This document shows, in pieces, positions 32,227 through 38,062 of a stretch of 38,062 nucleotides of DNA. Where the stretch lies: positions 1-38,062 of IMG/VR virus record IMGVR_UViG_3300020182_000083. One strand, 5' to 3'. Both the position numbers and the translations under genes were made by a program. The notes beneath the pieces were generated by a model. The model had not been told where the DNA came from. It saw only the letters and a program-made list of their open reading frames with translations, and did no database searches. Source of the DNA: a virus. Each line of letters starts with the position of its first letter. The first letter of the stretch is position 1.

Positions 32227-32433
32227 ATGAACAACACAACCGCCAGCTACGAGCTGAAGCTGCATCACAACAACGAGCTGCACGTATTCACGACGTGCGG
32301 ATGCGCTGTCGACATCAGCGACCAGGTGTACAGCATTCTGGAGCCGACCGAAGAAACCTTCGAAGCTGCCGACCGGGTCGTGACCCGGCTACTCACCAAG
32401 GGCACACCGTGCGCCACCGAGTGCCGAGCATGA
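32227..32433 (+). CDS. Small Cys-containing protein
   Basis: 68 residues from the ATG at 32227, preceded by AAGGAGACACC, a strong ribosome site; an upstream in-frame ATG would translate the CCAA tract. It has a CGC pair (Cys24, Cys26) and a late CATEC (Cys62, Cys66), which might hold a metal together. It begins with strands (ASYELKLHHNNELHVFTTCG) and continues with an acidic helix. No family was recognised. Confidence 0.7.
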   Translation: MNNTTASYELKLHHNNELHVFTTCGCAVDISDQVYSILEPTEETFEAADRVVTRLLTKGTPCATECRA

Positions 32434-32444
32434 GCAACCAACCA

Positions 32445-32476
32445 CCAACCAACCAACCAACCAACCAACCAACCAA
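32445..32476 (+). repeat. Eight perfect CCAA units before a ribosome site
   Basis: Pure tetranucleotide repeat ending directly in GGAG of the 32488 gene. Slippage would change leader length without touching codons. It mirrors the tract at 32181-32217, so the arrangement CCAA-repeat then AAGGAG occurs before two consecutive genes. Confidence 0.85.
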
Positions 32477-32487
32477 GGAGAGATGAA

Positions 32488-32763
32488 ATGATATGGAACG
32501 ACGTAGACATCGAAATGGCCGAGGCTATCCAAGCGAGCGACCATCGGGCAACCCTGCTCAGTGGGGACGGAATGAGTGAGGAGGACATGAGGGAGTGCGA
32601 AAGGTGTGCAACTGTATGGTTGGACGCCGGTTACTACGACGGGGGGTTCGACGCTGTGATCCACACTCTGGAAGACAACCCGATGTGGCGACCGACCGAT
32701 GAGCAGTTTGATGAGATGCAATGGAATAGCTGGCATGCCAGCGAGGAAGGCAAGCGACAATGA
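32488..32763 (+). CDS. Hypothetical acidic protein
   Basis: 91 residues with AAGGAGAGATGAA before the ATG. Acidic and helical with a Cys-Glu-Arg-Cys segment (MRECERCATVWLDAGYYDGG) and tryptophans near the end (NPMWRPTDEQFDEMQWNSWH). Its stop overlaps the next start. The family is not recognised. High acidity suggests a protein-binding role, perhaps as an inhibitor. Confidence 0.7.
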   Translation: MIWNDVDIEMAEAIQASDHRATLLSGDGMSEEDMRECERCATVWLDAGYYDGGFDAVIHTLEDNPMWRPTDEQFDEMQWNSWHASEEGKRQ

Positions 32764-33011
32764 ATGATGAAGAATGGACAGGCCAGCGCATGGACGACGA
32801 TTGGCGTACAGGTGAGCACATGATGTTCGAGTACGAGGACAAGATTGCACGGCGGCGCATGCTGGCAGCGACAGCCCGGGTCGACGCTGCGACCAACTAC
32901 AACGAGTTCACTGCAGCCTACGTGGCACGGCAAGATCTCAAGGTGGAGCTTGGCCTTATGCCACCACCACCACCGTTCCCAGGTTTCAACAACAATGAGG
33001 AGAGCAAGTGA
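32760..33011 (+). CDS. Hypothetical protein with proline run
   Basis: 83 residues, overlapping both neighbours by four bases. Charged N-terminus with many Trp and Asp, a basic-acidic helix (YEDKIARRRMLAATARVDAA), then a run of five prolines and an Asn-rich end (MPPPPPFPGFNNNEES). No known domain. It is probably translated as part of a coupled chain. Confidence 0.65.
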   Translation: MNDEEWTGQRMDDDWRTGEHMMFEYEDKIARRRMLAATARVDAATNYNEFTAAYVARQDLKVELGLMPPPPPFPGFNNNEESK

Positions 33012-33295
33012 GTACATCAACCAACATCCAGGCCACCCAATGCAAGGAGGCGCGAGTCGCCATCGAGGTCGATGACCTGTACAACGACGGCAAGATCACC
33101 ACCCTTGAGGTCATGGTCAGGACGGATGAGGGGGGCGGTCAACGCTCCGCTGGGTCGGTCACGCTCTTCCTGCCAGGTGCGCCGCACGACGCCGTATCAC
33201 ACATGATCACCGCACTGCAGGCCATCCTAGAACCATCGGACCACGGTGGATGGGAGCGGGCCAGCGCCAGCTTCACCCTGAAGGTAGGAGAATGA
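33008..33295 (+). CDS. Hypothetical beta-rich protein, GTG start
   Basis: 95 residues from a GTG overlapping the previous stop (GTGA). Alternating strands (EARVAIEVDDLYNDGKITTL, SAGSVTLFLPGAP) and one helix (AVSHMITALQAIL) give a small alpha-beta sandwich. No active-site motif is visible. The next gene starts at its stop (ATGA). Confidence 0.65.
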   Translation: MSTSTNIQATQCKEARVAIEVDDLYNDGKITTLEVMVRTDEGGGQRSAGSVTLFLPGAPHDAVSHMITALQAILEPSDHGGWERASASFTLKVGE

Positions 33296-33498
33296 CTGTC
33301 GAGAGGGTATTGTTTATTGACTGGGGTCCAACCGCATCCCCCGCATGGAGATACCGCTGCGTAATCACAACAGACACCCACTTCGGACTGGCCGACGCCG
33401 GATCCTACGTTGCGGCTGAGAAACTGAGTCGCGAGGGCATGACAAGGGTCCTGGATGATGACGAGGAAGAGGACGAGGCCAACTACGAAACCACCTGA
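33292..33498 (+). CDS. Hypothetical protein with acidic tail
   Basis: 68 residues from the ATG at 33292; a longer frame upstream is read-through. It begins with a strand (ERVLFIDWGPTASPAWRYRC) and ends in a very acidic stretch (LDDDEEEDEANYE). Acidic tails of this type can mimic DNA or bind basic partners. No family was recognised. Confidence 0.65.
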   Translation: MTVERVLFIDWGPTASPAWRYRCVITTDTHFGLADAGSYVAAEKLSREGMTRVLDDDEEEDEANYETT

Positions 33499-33505
33499 GC
33501 AGTTC

Positions 33506-33561
33506 GAACACTGCGCACTCCACACCGACACTCTCTCTTCGGTGTGGTTTGCGGACTGTTC
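33506..33561 (+). promoter_or_regulatory. Long stem-loop between small genes
   Basis: CCACACCGA (33520-33528) pairs perfectly with TCGGTGTGG (33539-33547) over a CT-rich loop of ten bases. Flanking GAACA and CGCA parts can extend the stem with a few mismatches to about 33561. It is not followed by a U run, so it is unlikely to be a simple terminator. It may be an RNA processing or attenuation site that sets the level of the genes from 33589 on. Confidence 0.5.
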
Positions 33562-33588
33562 GGTCCCACTAACTGATAAGGAACCACC

Positions 33589-33792
33589 ATGTACGTATCA
33601 CCTAACTACCCATCGAAGGCAGCGCTGAAGAGGGCGCTCAAGGAAGGGACGCGAGTCACTGTGTTCTCACCCGGCCCGTTCCCTGCCCCTACCGACGGCC
33701 GAGTCGGCATCGAAGGCCCCCACTACCCCAAGCCACACAGTTGGTACGGTCAGGCCACTGTCGTTGACGGTGTTGTCACGGGGGTGAAGTGA
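33589..33792 (+). CDS. Small hypothetical protein
   Basis: 67 residues with AAGGA nine bases before the ATG. The N-terminus is a basic helix (SKAALKRALKEGTRVTVFSP). The remainder has Gly-Pro turns and strands (GPFPAPTDGRVGIEGPHYPK, WYGQATVVDGVVTGV), like a small SH3-type barrel. No family was recognised. It is the first gene after the stem-loop. Confidence 0.65.
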   Translation: MYVSPNYPSKAALKRALKEGTRVTVFSPGPFPAPTDGRVGIEGPHYPKPHSWYGQATVVDGVVTGVK

Positions 33793-33793
33793 G

Positions 33794-33997
33794 ATGGGCC
33801 AGACCGTAGCTGTCGAGTGCTTTGCGTGCTCGACCCTAACCGACGTGACCGTCCCCCGGCTAGGCTACGCAGCGTGGCAGGCAGGGGCACTCATCCAACA
33901 AGCGATGCCGGGCGTGAGCATTGAGGACAGGGAGACTTTGATCTCATCGCTATGCCACCACTGCCAAGAACAAATGTTTGCAGAAGAGGAAGAATGA
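33794..33997 (+). CDS. Small zinc-ribbon-like protein
   Basis: 67 residues. CFAC (Cys9, Cys12) and CHHC (Cys54, Cys57) form two Cys pairs separated by a helix (AAWQAGALIQQAMPG), a treble-clef or ribbon arrangement. The end is acidic (FAEEEE). Its stop overlaps the next start. It could bind nucleic acid or a protein partner. It is one of several such genes in this operon. Confidence 0.7.
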   Translation: MGQTVAVECFACSTLTDVTVPRLGYAAWQAGALIQQAMPGVSIEDRETLISSLCHHCQEQMFAEEEE

Positions 33998-34389
33998 TGA
34001 ACAGATACCAGCATCTCAGTAAGTCGGAGTGCAAGGCCGAGCTTGCACGGGTTACAGCCGAGGCCACAGACTTGCTCAGGCAAGCGATGAGGGAAGACCC
34101 TTTCGAAACCGTCATGTACATGCTGGACTACGCCGCAGAATACGATGAGAGGAACCCCGGTTCGACTGCGGCGATCTTGCCGAACTTTTTGGTCGACTCC
34201 TTGCGGCGAAGAGGAGGAATGATGCCCATCACCGACCAAGACCAACTCGACCAGGCTACTGGCCTGCTTGAACTGTTCACATCCACGCTCGTTGAACTGA
34301 TTAATGCGGTAGCGCAAGGATTGGAACCTGAAGCGCAAGCCGCTGCGAGCAATCTCATCGCCCAACATGCGGAGGCCATCCAGCAATGA
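33994..34389 (+). CDS. Hypothetical helical protein
   Basis: 131 residues from the ATG at 33994 (overlap with the previous stop, AGAGGAAGA upstream; a second ATG follows at once). Nearly all helix (KSECKAELARVTAEATDLLR, FETVMYMLDYAAEYDERNPG, LLELFTSTLVELINAVAQGL). No motif or membrane segment. It overlaps the clamp-like gene start, so they may work together. Confidence 0.7.
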   Translation: MMNRYQHLSKSECKAELARVTAEATDLLRQAMREDPFETVMYMLDYAAEYDERNPGSTAAILPNFLVDSLRRRGGMMPITDQDQLDQATGLLELFTSTLVELINAVAQGLEPEAQAAASNLIAQHAEAIQQ

Positions 34390-34961
34390 GCAAGCACGAC
34401 TTCAAGAACCTGGCCGGGTTCCTAGACACCACGAAGAAAGCCCCCACTTGGGCATCCCATGTCCAGATCCACCCGTCGCCGGACGGTGACAGTGCAGAGT
34501 TGTTTGCCACCGATGGCATCAAGCTCGCCTCCATCCTGATGGAAGGTGTGGAGATGTACAGTTGCCCGCCTCTACTCATCGAGGATGGGGCAGGCTTCCT
34601 CAAAGAAGCCTCGCTGGCCGCTGCAGTGCAGGTGGTAGCCAGGGAAGGACGCCACTGTGTGTACGTGGGCGACAGCGTCTTCGAGGCAGTAGCTGTGCCT
34701 ATCAGCCGCAATTACAAGCTACTCAGAGCACAGTGTCTGGCCGACTACCCTCCGGTAGGGCTGGACAAGCTCGGCTTCTACTCACCCCACGCTGCCACCC
34801 TGGGCAAGGTGAAGGACAATAAAGGCAAGCCCGCTGTCATCCAGCTCGGGTTCAGGCGAGGGCACGTTGTGTTCACGGCTACCGGCACCACGCTGACCGG
34901 ACTCATAACATCCAACTCACTACTCACCGAAGAGCAACCACCTGAAGGACAACTGCTATGA
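34386..34961 (+). CDS. Possible sliding-clamp-like (DnaN-type) protein
   Basis: 191 residues. SAELFATDGIKLASI recalls the ATDG-x-RLA hairpin of bacterial beta clamps. The later part (LADYPPVGLDKLGFYSPHAA, KPAVIQLGFRRGHVVFTATG) follows the clamp-domain order of a YP-type lead-in, a helix and paired strands. It is about half the length of a DnaN monomer (three domains), so it would be a reduced clamp or a single-domain relative. If true it would tie the host polymerase to phage DNA. The similarity is from pattern only and needs a profile or structure search. Confidence 0.4.
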   Translation: MSKHDFKNLAGFLDTTKKAPTWASHVQIHPSPDGDSAELFATDGIKLASILMEGVEMYSCPPLLIEDGAGFLKEASLAAAVQVVAREGRHCVYVGDSVFEAVAVPISRNYKLLRAQCLADYPPVGLDKLGFYSPHAATLGKVKDNKGKPAVIQLGFRRGHVVFTATGTTLTGLITSNSLLTEEQPPEGQLL

Positions 34962-35206
34962 CATCCAAATCCAAATTCGTACCCACCTACATTGCTGGCG
35001 TGCCGATGGCCAGGGACGGAGGGTTGATGCCGGACTCCGAGAAACTACGGGCAGGCAAGACGCGCTGCGACGAATGCGAAACATACCTGGCCTCAGACCA
35101 AGTAGTTGACGGCGAGACGTTGTGTTCACCGTGCATGCGTAACGAACCGTTCGGTGCCACCAGTCGTCGCAAGCTGGCCCACGGGAACGGATACTACAAC
35201 CGATGA
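34958..35206 (+). CDS. Small zinc-ribbon protein
   Basis: 82 residues overlapping both neighbours. CDEC (Cys37, Cys40) and CSPC (Cys56, Cys59) frame the strand pair ETYLASDQVVDGETL, a clear zinc ribbon. The tail is basic (RRKLAHGNGYYNR), as in nucleic-acid binders. The family is not recognised beyond the ribbon. Confidence 0.7.
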   Translation: MTSKSKFVPTYIAGVPMARDGGLMPDSEKLRAGKTRCDECETYLASDQVVDGETLCSPCMRNEPFGATSRRKLAHGNGYYNR

Positions 35207-35385
35207 CTACCCCGGCCCGTCACCCGTCACCCATCATGCAAGCCCACCTGAACCGCACCATCCACTGCGGACACCACGGCACACTGATCGAGGTGAGAGG
35301 TGATGGGTCCAGTTACCCGACGTTCACGATGGACTGCGAACAACGCTGCCCAACCCACGATCCGACTCTACCGAAGCATCGGTGA
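35203..35385 (+). CDS. Small Cys/His protein ending the accessory operon
   Basis: 60 residues, ATG overlapping the previous stop (ATGA). HCGHH (Cys22) and DCEQRCPTH (Cys45, Cys49, His52) could form a zinc site. Its last 62 bases are antisense to the end of the minus-strand 35324-35509 gene. Translational coupling supports it. Confidence 0.55.
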   Translation: MTTPARHPSPIMQAHLNRTIHCGHHGTLIEVRGDGSSYPTFTMDCEQRCPTHDPTLPKHR

Positions 35386-35509
35386 AACCTAGTATCCGCC
35401 GCTTATCAGCGGCCGATAACGCACGGCTGTCGGAATGGGTTGGGCAGTCAGTAGCCCACGCATCCCAGTACCCTTCACACCACCAGCACTCGTCATCTTC
35501 AATCCGCAT
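35324..35509 (-). CDS. Small CWWC protein ending the lysis operon
   Basis: 61 residues. The ATG lies 11 bases inside the metallophosphoesterase gene. CWWC (Cys8, Cys11) and DCPTH (Cys22, His25) suggest a zinc knuckle. A basic helix (SAADKRRIL) follows. The pattern is too regular for chance, but the gene runs antisense to the 35203 gene for 62 bases, so one of the two may be spurious. Confidence 0.45.
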   Translation of the reverse strand: MRIEDDECWWCEGYWDAWATDCPTHSDSRALSAADKRRILGFTDASVESDRGLGSVVRSPS

Positions 35510-36521
35510 ACGCAGCGGTCTGGATCGTCACACCATTCTCAGGAGTGATGACGAACAGCATCTGCTGCGGCCGCTCGAACGAGAAACCATGCCCGATAGC
35601 GTACTCGTCATACCCTTTCAGGCTCCCATTGATGAACGCTGTCGGATAGAACTGCAGGCTGTGCCAGTGGCCCATCACTGCGATGTCAAACGGGGTGACC
35701 TGATGCTTGCGCAGCAGCCACCGGTTCATCGCCGGGAAGATGCCGCCCACACCGCCACCGCCACGGAACCCATCGCCATGAGTGAGCATGAACCGCGTCT
35801 TGTAAACCTTCACCATCTTGTCGGCACCCTCGGCAATGTCGAAGGTGACCCGGTCATCGTCTGCTAGTTCAGCAGCGATCCAATGGTAGATGATCCAAGA
35901 GAACGATTCTTGCGCCCGGTTCTTGAACTGGATCTTCTTGCCTGTCCGGTCATGGTTGCCGCTCACACATGGCACATGCACCTTGCCGAACCTGTCTGCG
36001 AGCCGACCGATAGCCGAGGCCAGCACTGGCACCCAGTGGACAATCGTTTCAGGCACTGACGATTCGTTCGTCTTCATCAGCTCTTCGTGAATGTCACCTG
36101 TGATGATGTCGCCGCCCAACGCGCAGACGATACCGTCAAGTTGGAGGCCGGTGATCTGCTCATCGAACACGGCAATGGTGTTCTCGATGACAGCAGTCAG
36201 GCGTTTCTCTGCGATCTTGCGGTTGTAAGAGTTGAGGCCCGCCGACTGCGACCTGATGACAACCTCGTCGAGGTGGAGGTCAGACAGGGTCAGCCATGCT
36301 GTGGCATGCAGGTTGCTGTCGCCCCGCTTAGGTGCCAGCCATGCAGGGGCTGCAGACAACTGGTCAGTGATGGCATTCTGCGCTTCGACCAGGCCCAACA
36401 GTTTCTCAAGTTCGTCCTTCGACTTCGCTGCCACCTTACGCTGACGTTGCAGTTCGGAGCGGACGCCGACGAGCTTCGCCTCCAACACCTCGATGCGATG
36501 GGAGTCGACGCCTCCGCTCAT
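35499..36521 (-). CDS. Calcineurin-like metallophosphoesterase
   Basis: 340 residues from the ATG at 36521-36519, which overlaps the previous stop. An N-terminal coiled coil (residues 8-55) precedes the enzyme. All metal motifs are present in order: SDLHLDE (Asp81, His83), GGDIITGD (Asp138), SGNHDR (Asn189, His190), LTHGDGF (His248) and MGHWHS (His285, His287). Such enzymes act on nucleic acids, nucleotides or phosphoproteins. Its place in the lysis operon is unusual for a DNA-repair nuclease. It could process host or phage nucleic acid late in infection. The substrate is unknown. Confidence 0.85.
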   Translation of the reverse strand: MSGGVDSHRIEVLEAKLVGVRSELQRQRKVAAKSKDELEKLLGLVEAQNAITDQLSAAPAWLAPKRGDSNLHATAWLTLSDLHLDEVVIRSQSAGLNSYNRKIAEKRLTAVIENTIAVFDEQITGLQLDGIVCALGGDIITGDIHEELMKTNESSVPETIVHWVPVLASAIGRLADRFGKVHVPCVSGNHDRTGKKIQFKNRAQESFSWIIYHWIAAELADDDRVTFDIAEGADKMVKVYKTRFMLTHGDGFRGGGGVGGIFPAMNRWLLRKHQVTPFDIAVMGHWHSLQFYPTAFINGSLKGYDEYAIGHGFSFERPQQMLFVITPENGVTIQTAAYAD

Positions 36522-36817
36522 GTGTGACATATGCACAACCCGTTGGCGTGATTCGACATGATGGAAGGGGAGATGCGGCCGGGTTTACCTTGCGCCCGTG
36601 TCTCGTTGGCAAACTTTGCTGACAATCGCGTGTACGACAGGGTCTGCCCGTCACGGGGGGACGCTGCCTTCACTGCTAGCTGCCCTGCAAGCCAGTCTCT
36701 GTCCTCGGTGGTCAGCCCCCAACTGGTTGGGTCGGCCAGGAAACTGGCGACCTTGCAGGTGCGAGGCCCAGGGTCAGAGGCCATGCCCCCAACCAACTCT
36801 GCGTTCTCTAAACTCAT
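36518..36817 (-). CDS. Hypothetical protein between lysis and phosphoesterase genes
   Basis: 99 residues, AGGAG ten bases before the ATG, overlapping both neighbours. The body has helices with a possible DNA-binding turn (LTTEDRDWLAGQLAVKAASP, LSYTRLSAKFANETRAQGKP, RISPSIMSNHANG), which resembles a helix-turn-helix of the kind that reads a site. No family was recognised. The protein is not membrane-bound. Confidence 0.65.
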   Translation of the reverse strand: MSLENAELVGGMASDPGPRTCKVASFLADPTSWGLTTEDRDWLAGQLAVKAASPRDGQTLSYTRLSAKFANETRAQGKPGRISPSIMSNHANGLCICHT

Positions 36818-37068
36818 GCTGGTCTTTCTCCTACAGGTGGCTTGTTGTCGCTAACTGCGACGTTGGGGTCGTTCAGATGCCACATGAGGTGACCGTCGAC
36901 CTTGTCGGATATGTCTGCAGTCTGACCTTTGAGATCTTCAAGCGCTGCAGCCACCTCGCCGTGATCACGCTTGTTCGTGCGGCTCAGCCTTGAGGCCAGG
37001 TATGTGTTGAGTAAGGTCGCACACGCCCCGACTCCTGCCACTAGCAGGGTGATGACGGTGGCCTGCAT
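36814..37068 (-). CDS. One-pass membrane protein next to endolysin
   Basis: 84 residues from the ATG at 37068-37066, four bases after the endolysin stop; a longer frame upstream is an antisense-like extension inside the endolysin gene. One hydrophobic segment (residues 3-24, VITLLVAGVGACATLLNTYL), then a basic turn (SRLSRTNKRD) and an acidic helix. This is a common actinophage lysis partner, either a second holin or an antiholin. The exact role cannot be told from sequence. Confidence 0.7.
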   Translation of the reverse strand: MQATVITLLVAGVGACATLLNTYLASRLSRTNKRDHGEVAAALEDLKGQTADISDKVDGHLMWHLNDPNVAVSDNKPPVGERPA

Positions 37069-37072
37069 TGTG

Positions 37073-37669
37073 TTACCGGTAGTACCAGCGGGTGGGTGTT
37101 GGGCGCACGTCCAGATGGATGACAGAGTTGTTTGTGCGTGACTCGATGCCCACACCTGAGAACCCTGCGGCCCGTGCTTGCGCCTCTGTCACGTTGCTGC
37201 GCATGCGACTGCGGTGAAGGTCCACGGCCCGCCCATATAGGTGCTGGCTGTTATTCACGCCGCCCACTGAGCGATTATGGACAGGGGAGCGGTAGCCGGA
37301 AGCGATATGGATAGGCCCCGTCTCCTTGCGCAGCCGCTCCAAGCCTTCGACAAGCTCACGTTCCAACCGGATCACATGATTGGACACGGTCGGAGTGAGG
37401 GAGCCTTTGTTGCGGAACTCTTTGTAGTGGAAGTGACGGGATACCCGACCGCCTTCAGCCCTGCACATTCGCATGGCTTCCAAGGTCTTTGGCCCAGGTA
37501 TCCCGTCTACCACCAACCGGCCCACACCGGAATAGTCACCTATCTGAAAGGTGTCTTGAAACATCTTAACAAACCGCCGGGTGAAATATCCGTTGCGGCC
37601 GTCGATTGTTACGCCAACCCCCAACGAGTTGGCAAAGTACTGCACTTCGGTGAGGTCGGCCTTAGTCAT
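37073..37669 (-). CDS. Endolysin: M15-type peptidase with N-terminal cell-wall-binding-like part
   Basis: 198 residues. Residues 1-65 resemble a peptidoglycan-binding helical unit (VQYFANSLGVGVTIDGRNGY, GVGRLVVDGIPGPKTLEAMR). Residues 80-198 form a zinc D,D-peptidase of the M15 type: SGYRSPVHN, SQHLYGRAVD (His143, Asp150) and IHLDVR (His185, Asp187). It cleaves peptidoglycan stem peptides or cross-links at lysis. There is no signal peptide, so it depends on the holin. The start overlaps the stop of the holin-like gene. Confidence 0.88.
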   Translation of the reverse strand: MTKADLTEVQYFANSLGVGVTIDGRNGYFTRRFVKMFQDTFQIGDYSGVGRLVVDGIPGPKTLEAMRMCRAEGGRVSRHFHYKEFRNKGSLTPTVSNHVIRLERELVEGLERLRKETGPIHIASGYRSPVHNRSVGGVNNSQHLYGRAVDLHRSRMRSNVTEAQARAAGFSGVGIESRTNNSVIHLDVRPTPTRWYYR

Positions 37670-37899
37670 GAAACGATCTGCTCGTCTGCGTCACCCAACA
37701 GGCCAATGACATCAGGCCCGTACACTTTCAGTCGAGCAATCAGCCCGGTGACAACTGGGAGCAGAGCAATCAAGCCTGACTCCCAGTCGATACCGTTTAG
37801 AACAGCGATGATTTCGCCGATGATGCTGGCTGTGAGGGTGAGTGTGAAGACGACCTCGTTTGAGAGGTTGCGGATGTCTGGGAGATACTGGTTCATCAT
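37666..37899 (-). CDS. Holin-like protein with two membrane segments
   Basis: 77 residues (76 if the second ATG is used), with AGGA upstream and overlapping the stop of the preceding gene. Two hydrophobic segments (about 17-35, VVFTLTLTASIIGEIIAVL, and 42-57, GLIALLPVVTGLIARL) are joined by a short charged turn. The tail is acidic. It stands directly before the endolysin, the usual position of a holin. Phage holins have no fixed sequence, so the call rests on membrane pattern and position. Confidence 0.75.
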   Translation of the reverse strand: MMNQYLPDIRNLSNEVVFTLTLTASIIGEIIAVLNGIDWESGLIALLPVVTGLIARLKVYGPDVIGLLGDADEQIVS

Positions 37900-38062
37900 G
37901 TGAGTCCTGTCTGTAGTACTTGAACTTCAACGTCGCTGCTGTTAGCTGCCACCCACAGTTCATCGCCTGGCTCCAGATCTACTGGGCCGAGCGGGTCGTC
38001 GTGAGCGAAGGTGACGTAGTCACTGCTTGTTGCGTCCTGATACAGGCGGACGATGCCTGATT
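37896..38062 (-). CDS. Second, partial copy of the junction gene
   Basis: This is the 3-prime part of the small gene described at the left edge, here cut by the window end. Compared with the left copy, two residues differ: Thr to Ser and Ala to Glu, from four base changes. Its TGA (37898-37896) overlaps the ATG of the holin-like gene. It is not a separate gene in the circle. Confidence 0.85.
   Translation of the reverse strand, partial: SGIVRLYQDATSSDYVTFAHDDPLGPVDLEPGDELWVAANSSDVEVQVLQTGLT
37901..38062. repeat. Terminal direct repeat closing the circle (right copy)
   Basis: Matches bases 1-162 with four differences at 37926-37927 and 37935-37936. See the left copy for interpretation. Confidence 0.9.

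Noticed and set aside
1-38062. Prophage or integrated element
   Set aside because: No integrase, excisionase, attachment repeat or host flank. The ends close on each other.

Overview
The window is best read as one complete, circularly closed genome of a tailed double-stranded DNA phage. Bases 37901-38062 repeat bases 1-162 with four mismatches, so about 37.9 kb is unique. The gene set fits a short-tailed (podovirus-like) phage: terminase, portal, scaffold, HK97-fold capsid, an adaptor, a propeller-like tail nozzle and a long run of ejection-type internal proteins, with no tape measure, tail tube or sheath. A WhiB-type iron-sulphur regulator (5170-5406) points to an actinobacterial host, because WhiB proteins are confined to Actinobacteria and their phages. 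No integrase, excisionase, CI-like repressor or tRNA gene was found, so a lytic lifestyle is likelier.

Layout. (1) 1-3847, minus strand: an exported protein, then fibre and receptor-binding genes carrying two lectin-like folds and a duplicated C-terminal module. (2) 3848-4083: divergent regulatory region with perfect palindromes. (3) 4084-9899, plus strand: tightly overlapped DNA-metabolism operon with a RecB/Cas4-like nuclease, WhiB, a RecA/DnaB-like ATPase, an archaeo-eukaryotic primase and a RusA-like resolvase. (4) 9875-29465, minus strand: virion assembly operon, read from a small first gene and terminase down to the 1374-residue ejection protein, with a strong promoter at 29547-29575. 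(5) 29466-30870: 1.4 kb without convincing genes, holding repeated ATGYGTCACAY sites, an AT-rich stretch, a strand-composition switch and a strongly foldable RNA leader. (6) 30871-35385, plus strand: small accessory genes including a GP88-family protein, a possible sliding-clamp-like protein and several Cys-pair proteins. (7) 35324-37899, minus strand: lysis genes (holin-like, M15 endolysin, one-pass membrane protein), a metallophosphoesterase and small genes, continuing from block 1 across the circle junction.

How it works together. Blocks 3 and 6 look like takeover and replication functions, and blocks 4, 1 and 7 like late functions. No DNA polymerase gene is visible, so the phage primase, helicase and possible clamp probably work with the host replicase. 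The least explained parts are the 29.9-30.1 kb repeat cluster, which may be an origin, and the foldable leader at 30697-30849, which may be a new cis-acting or stand-alone RNA. Both lie where the two transcription directions diverge.
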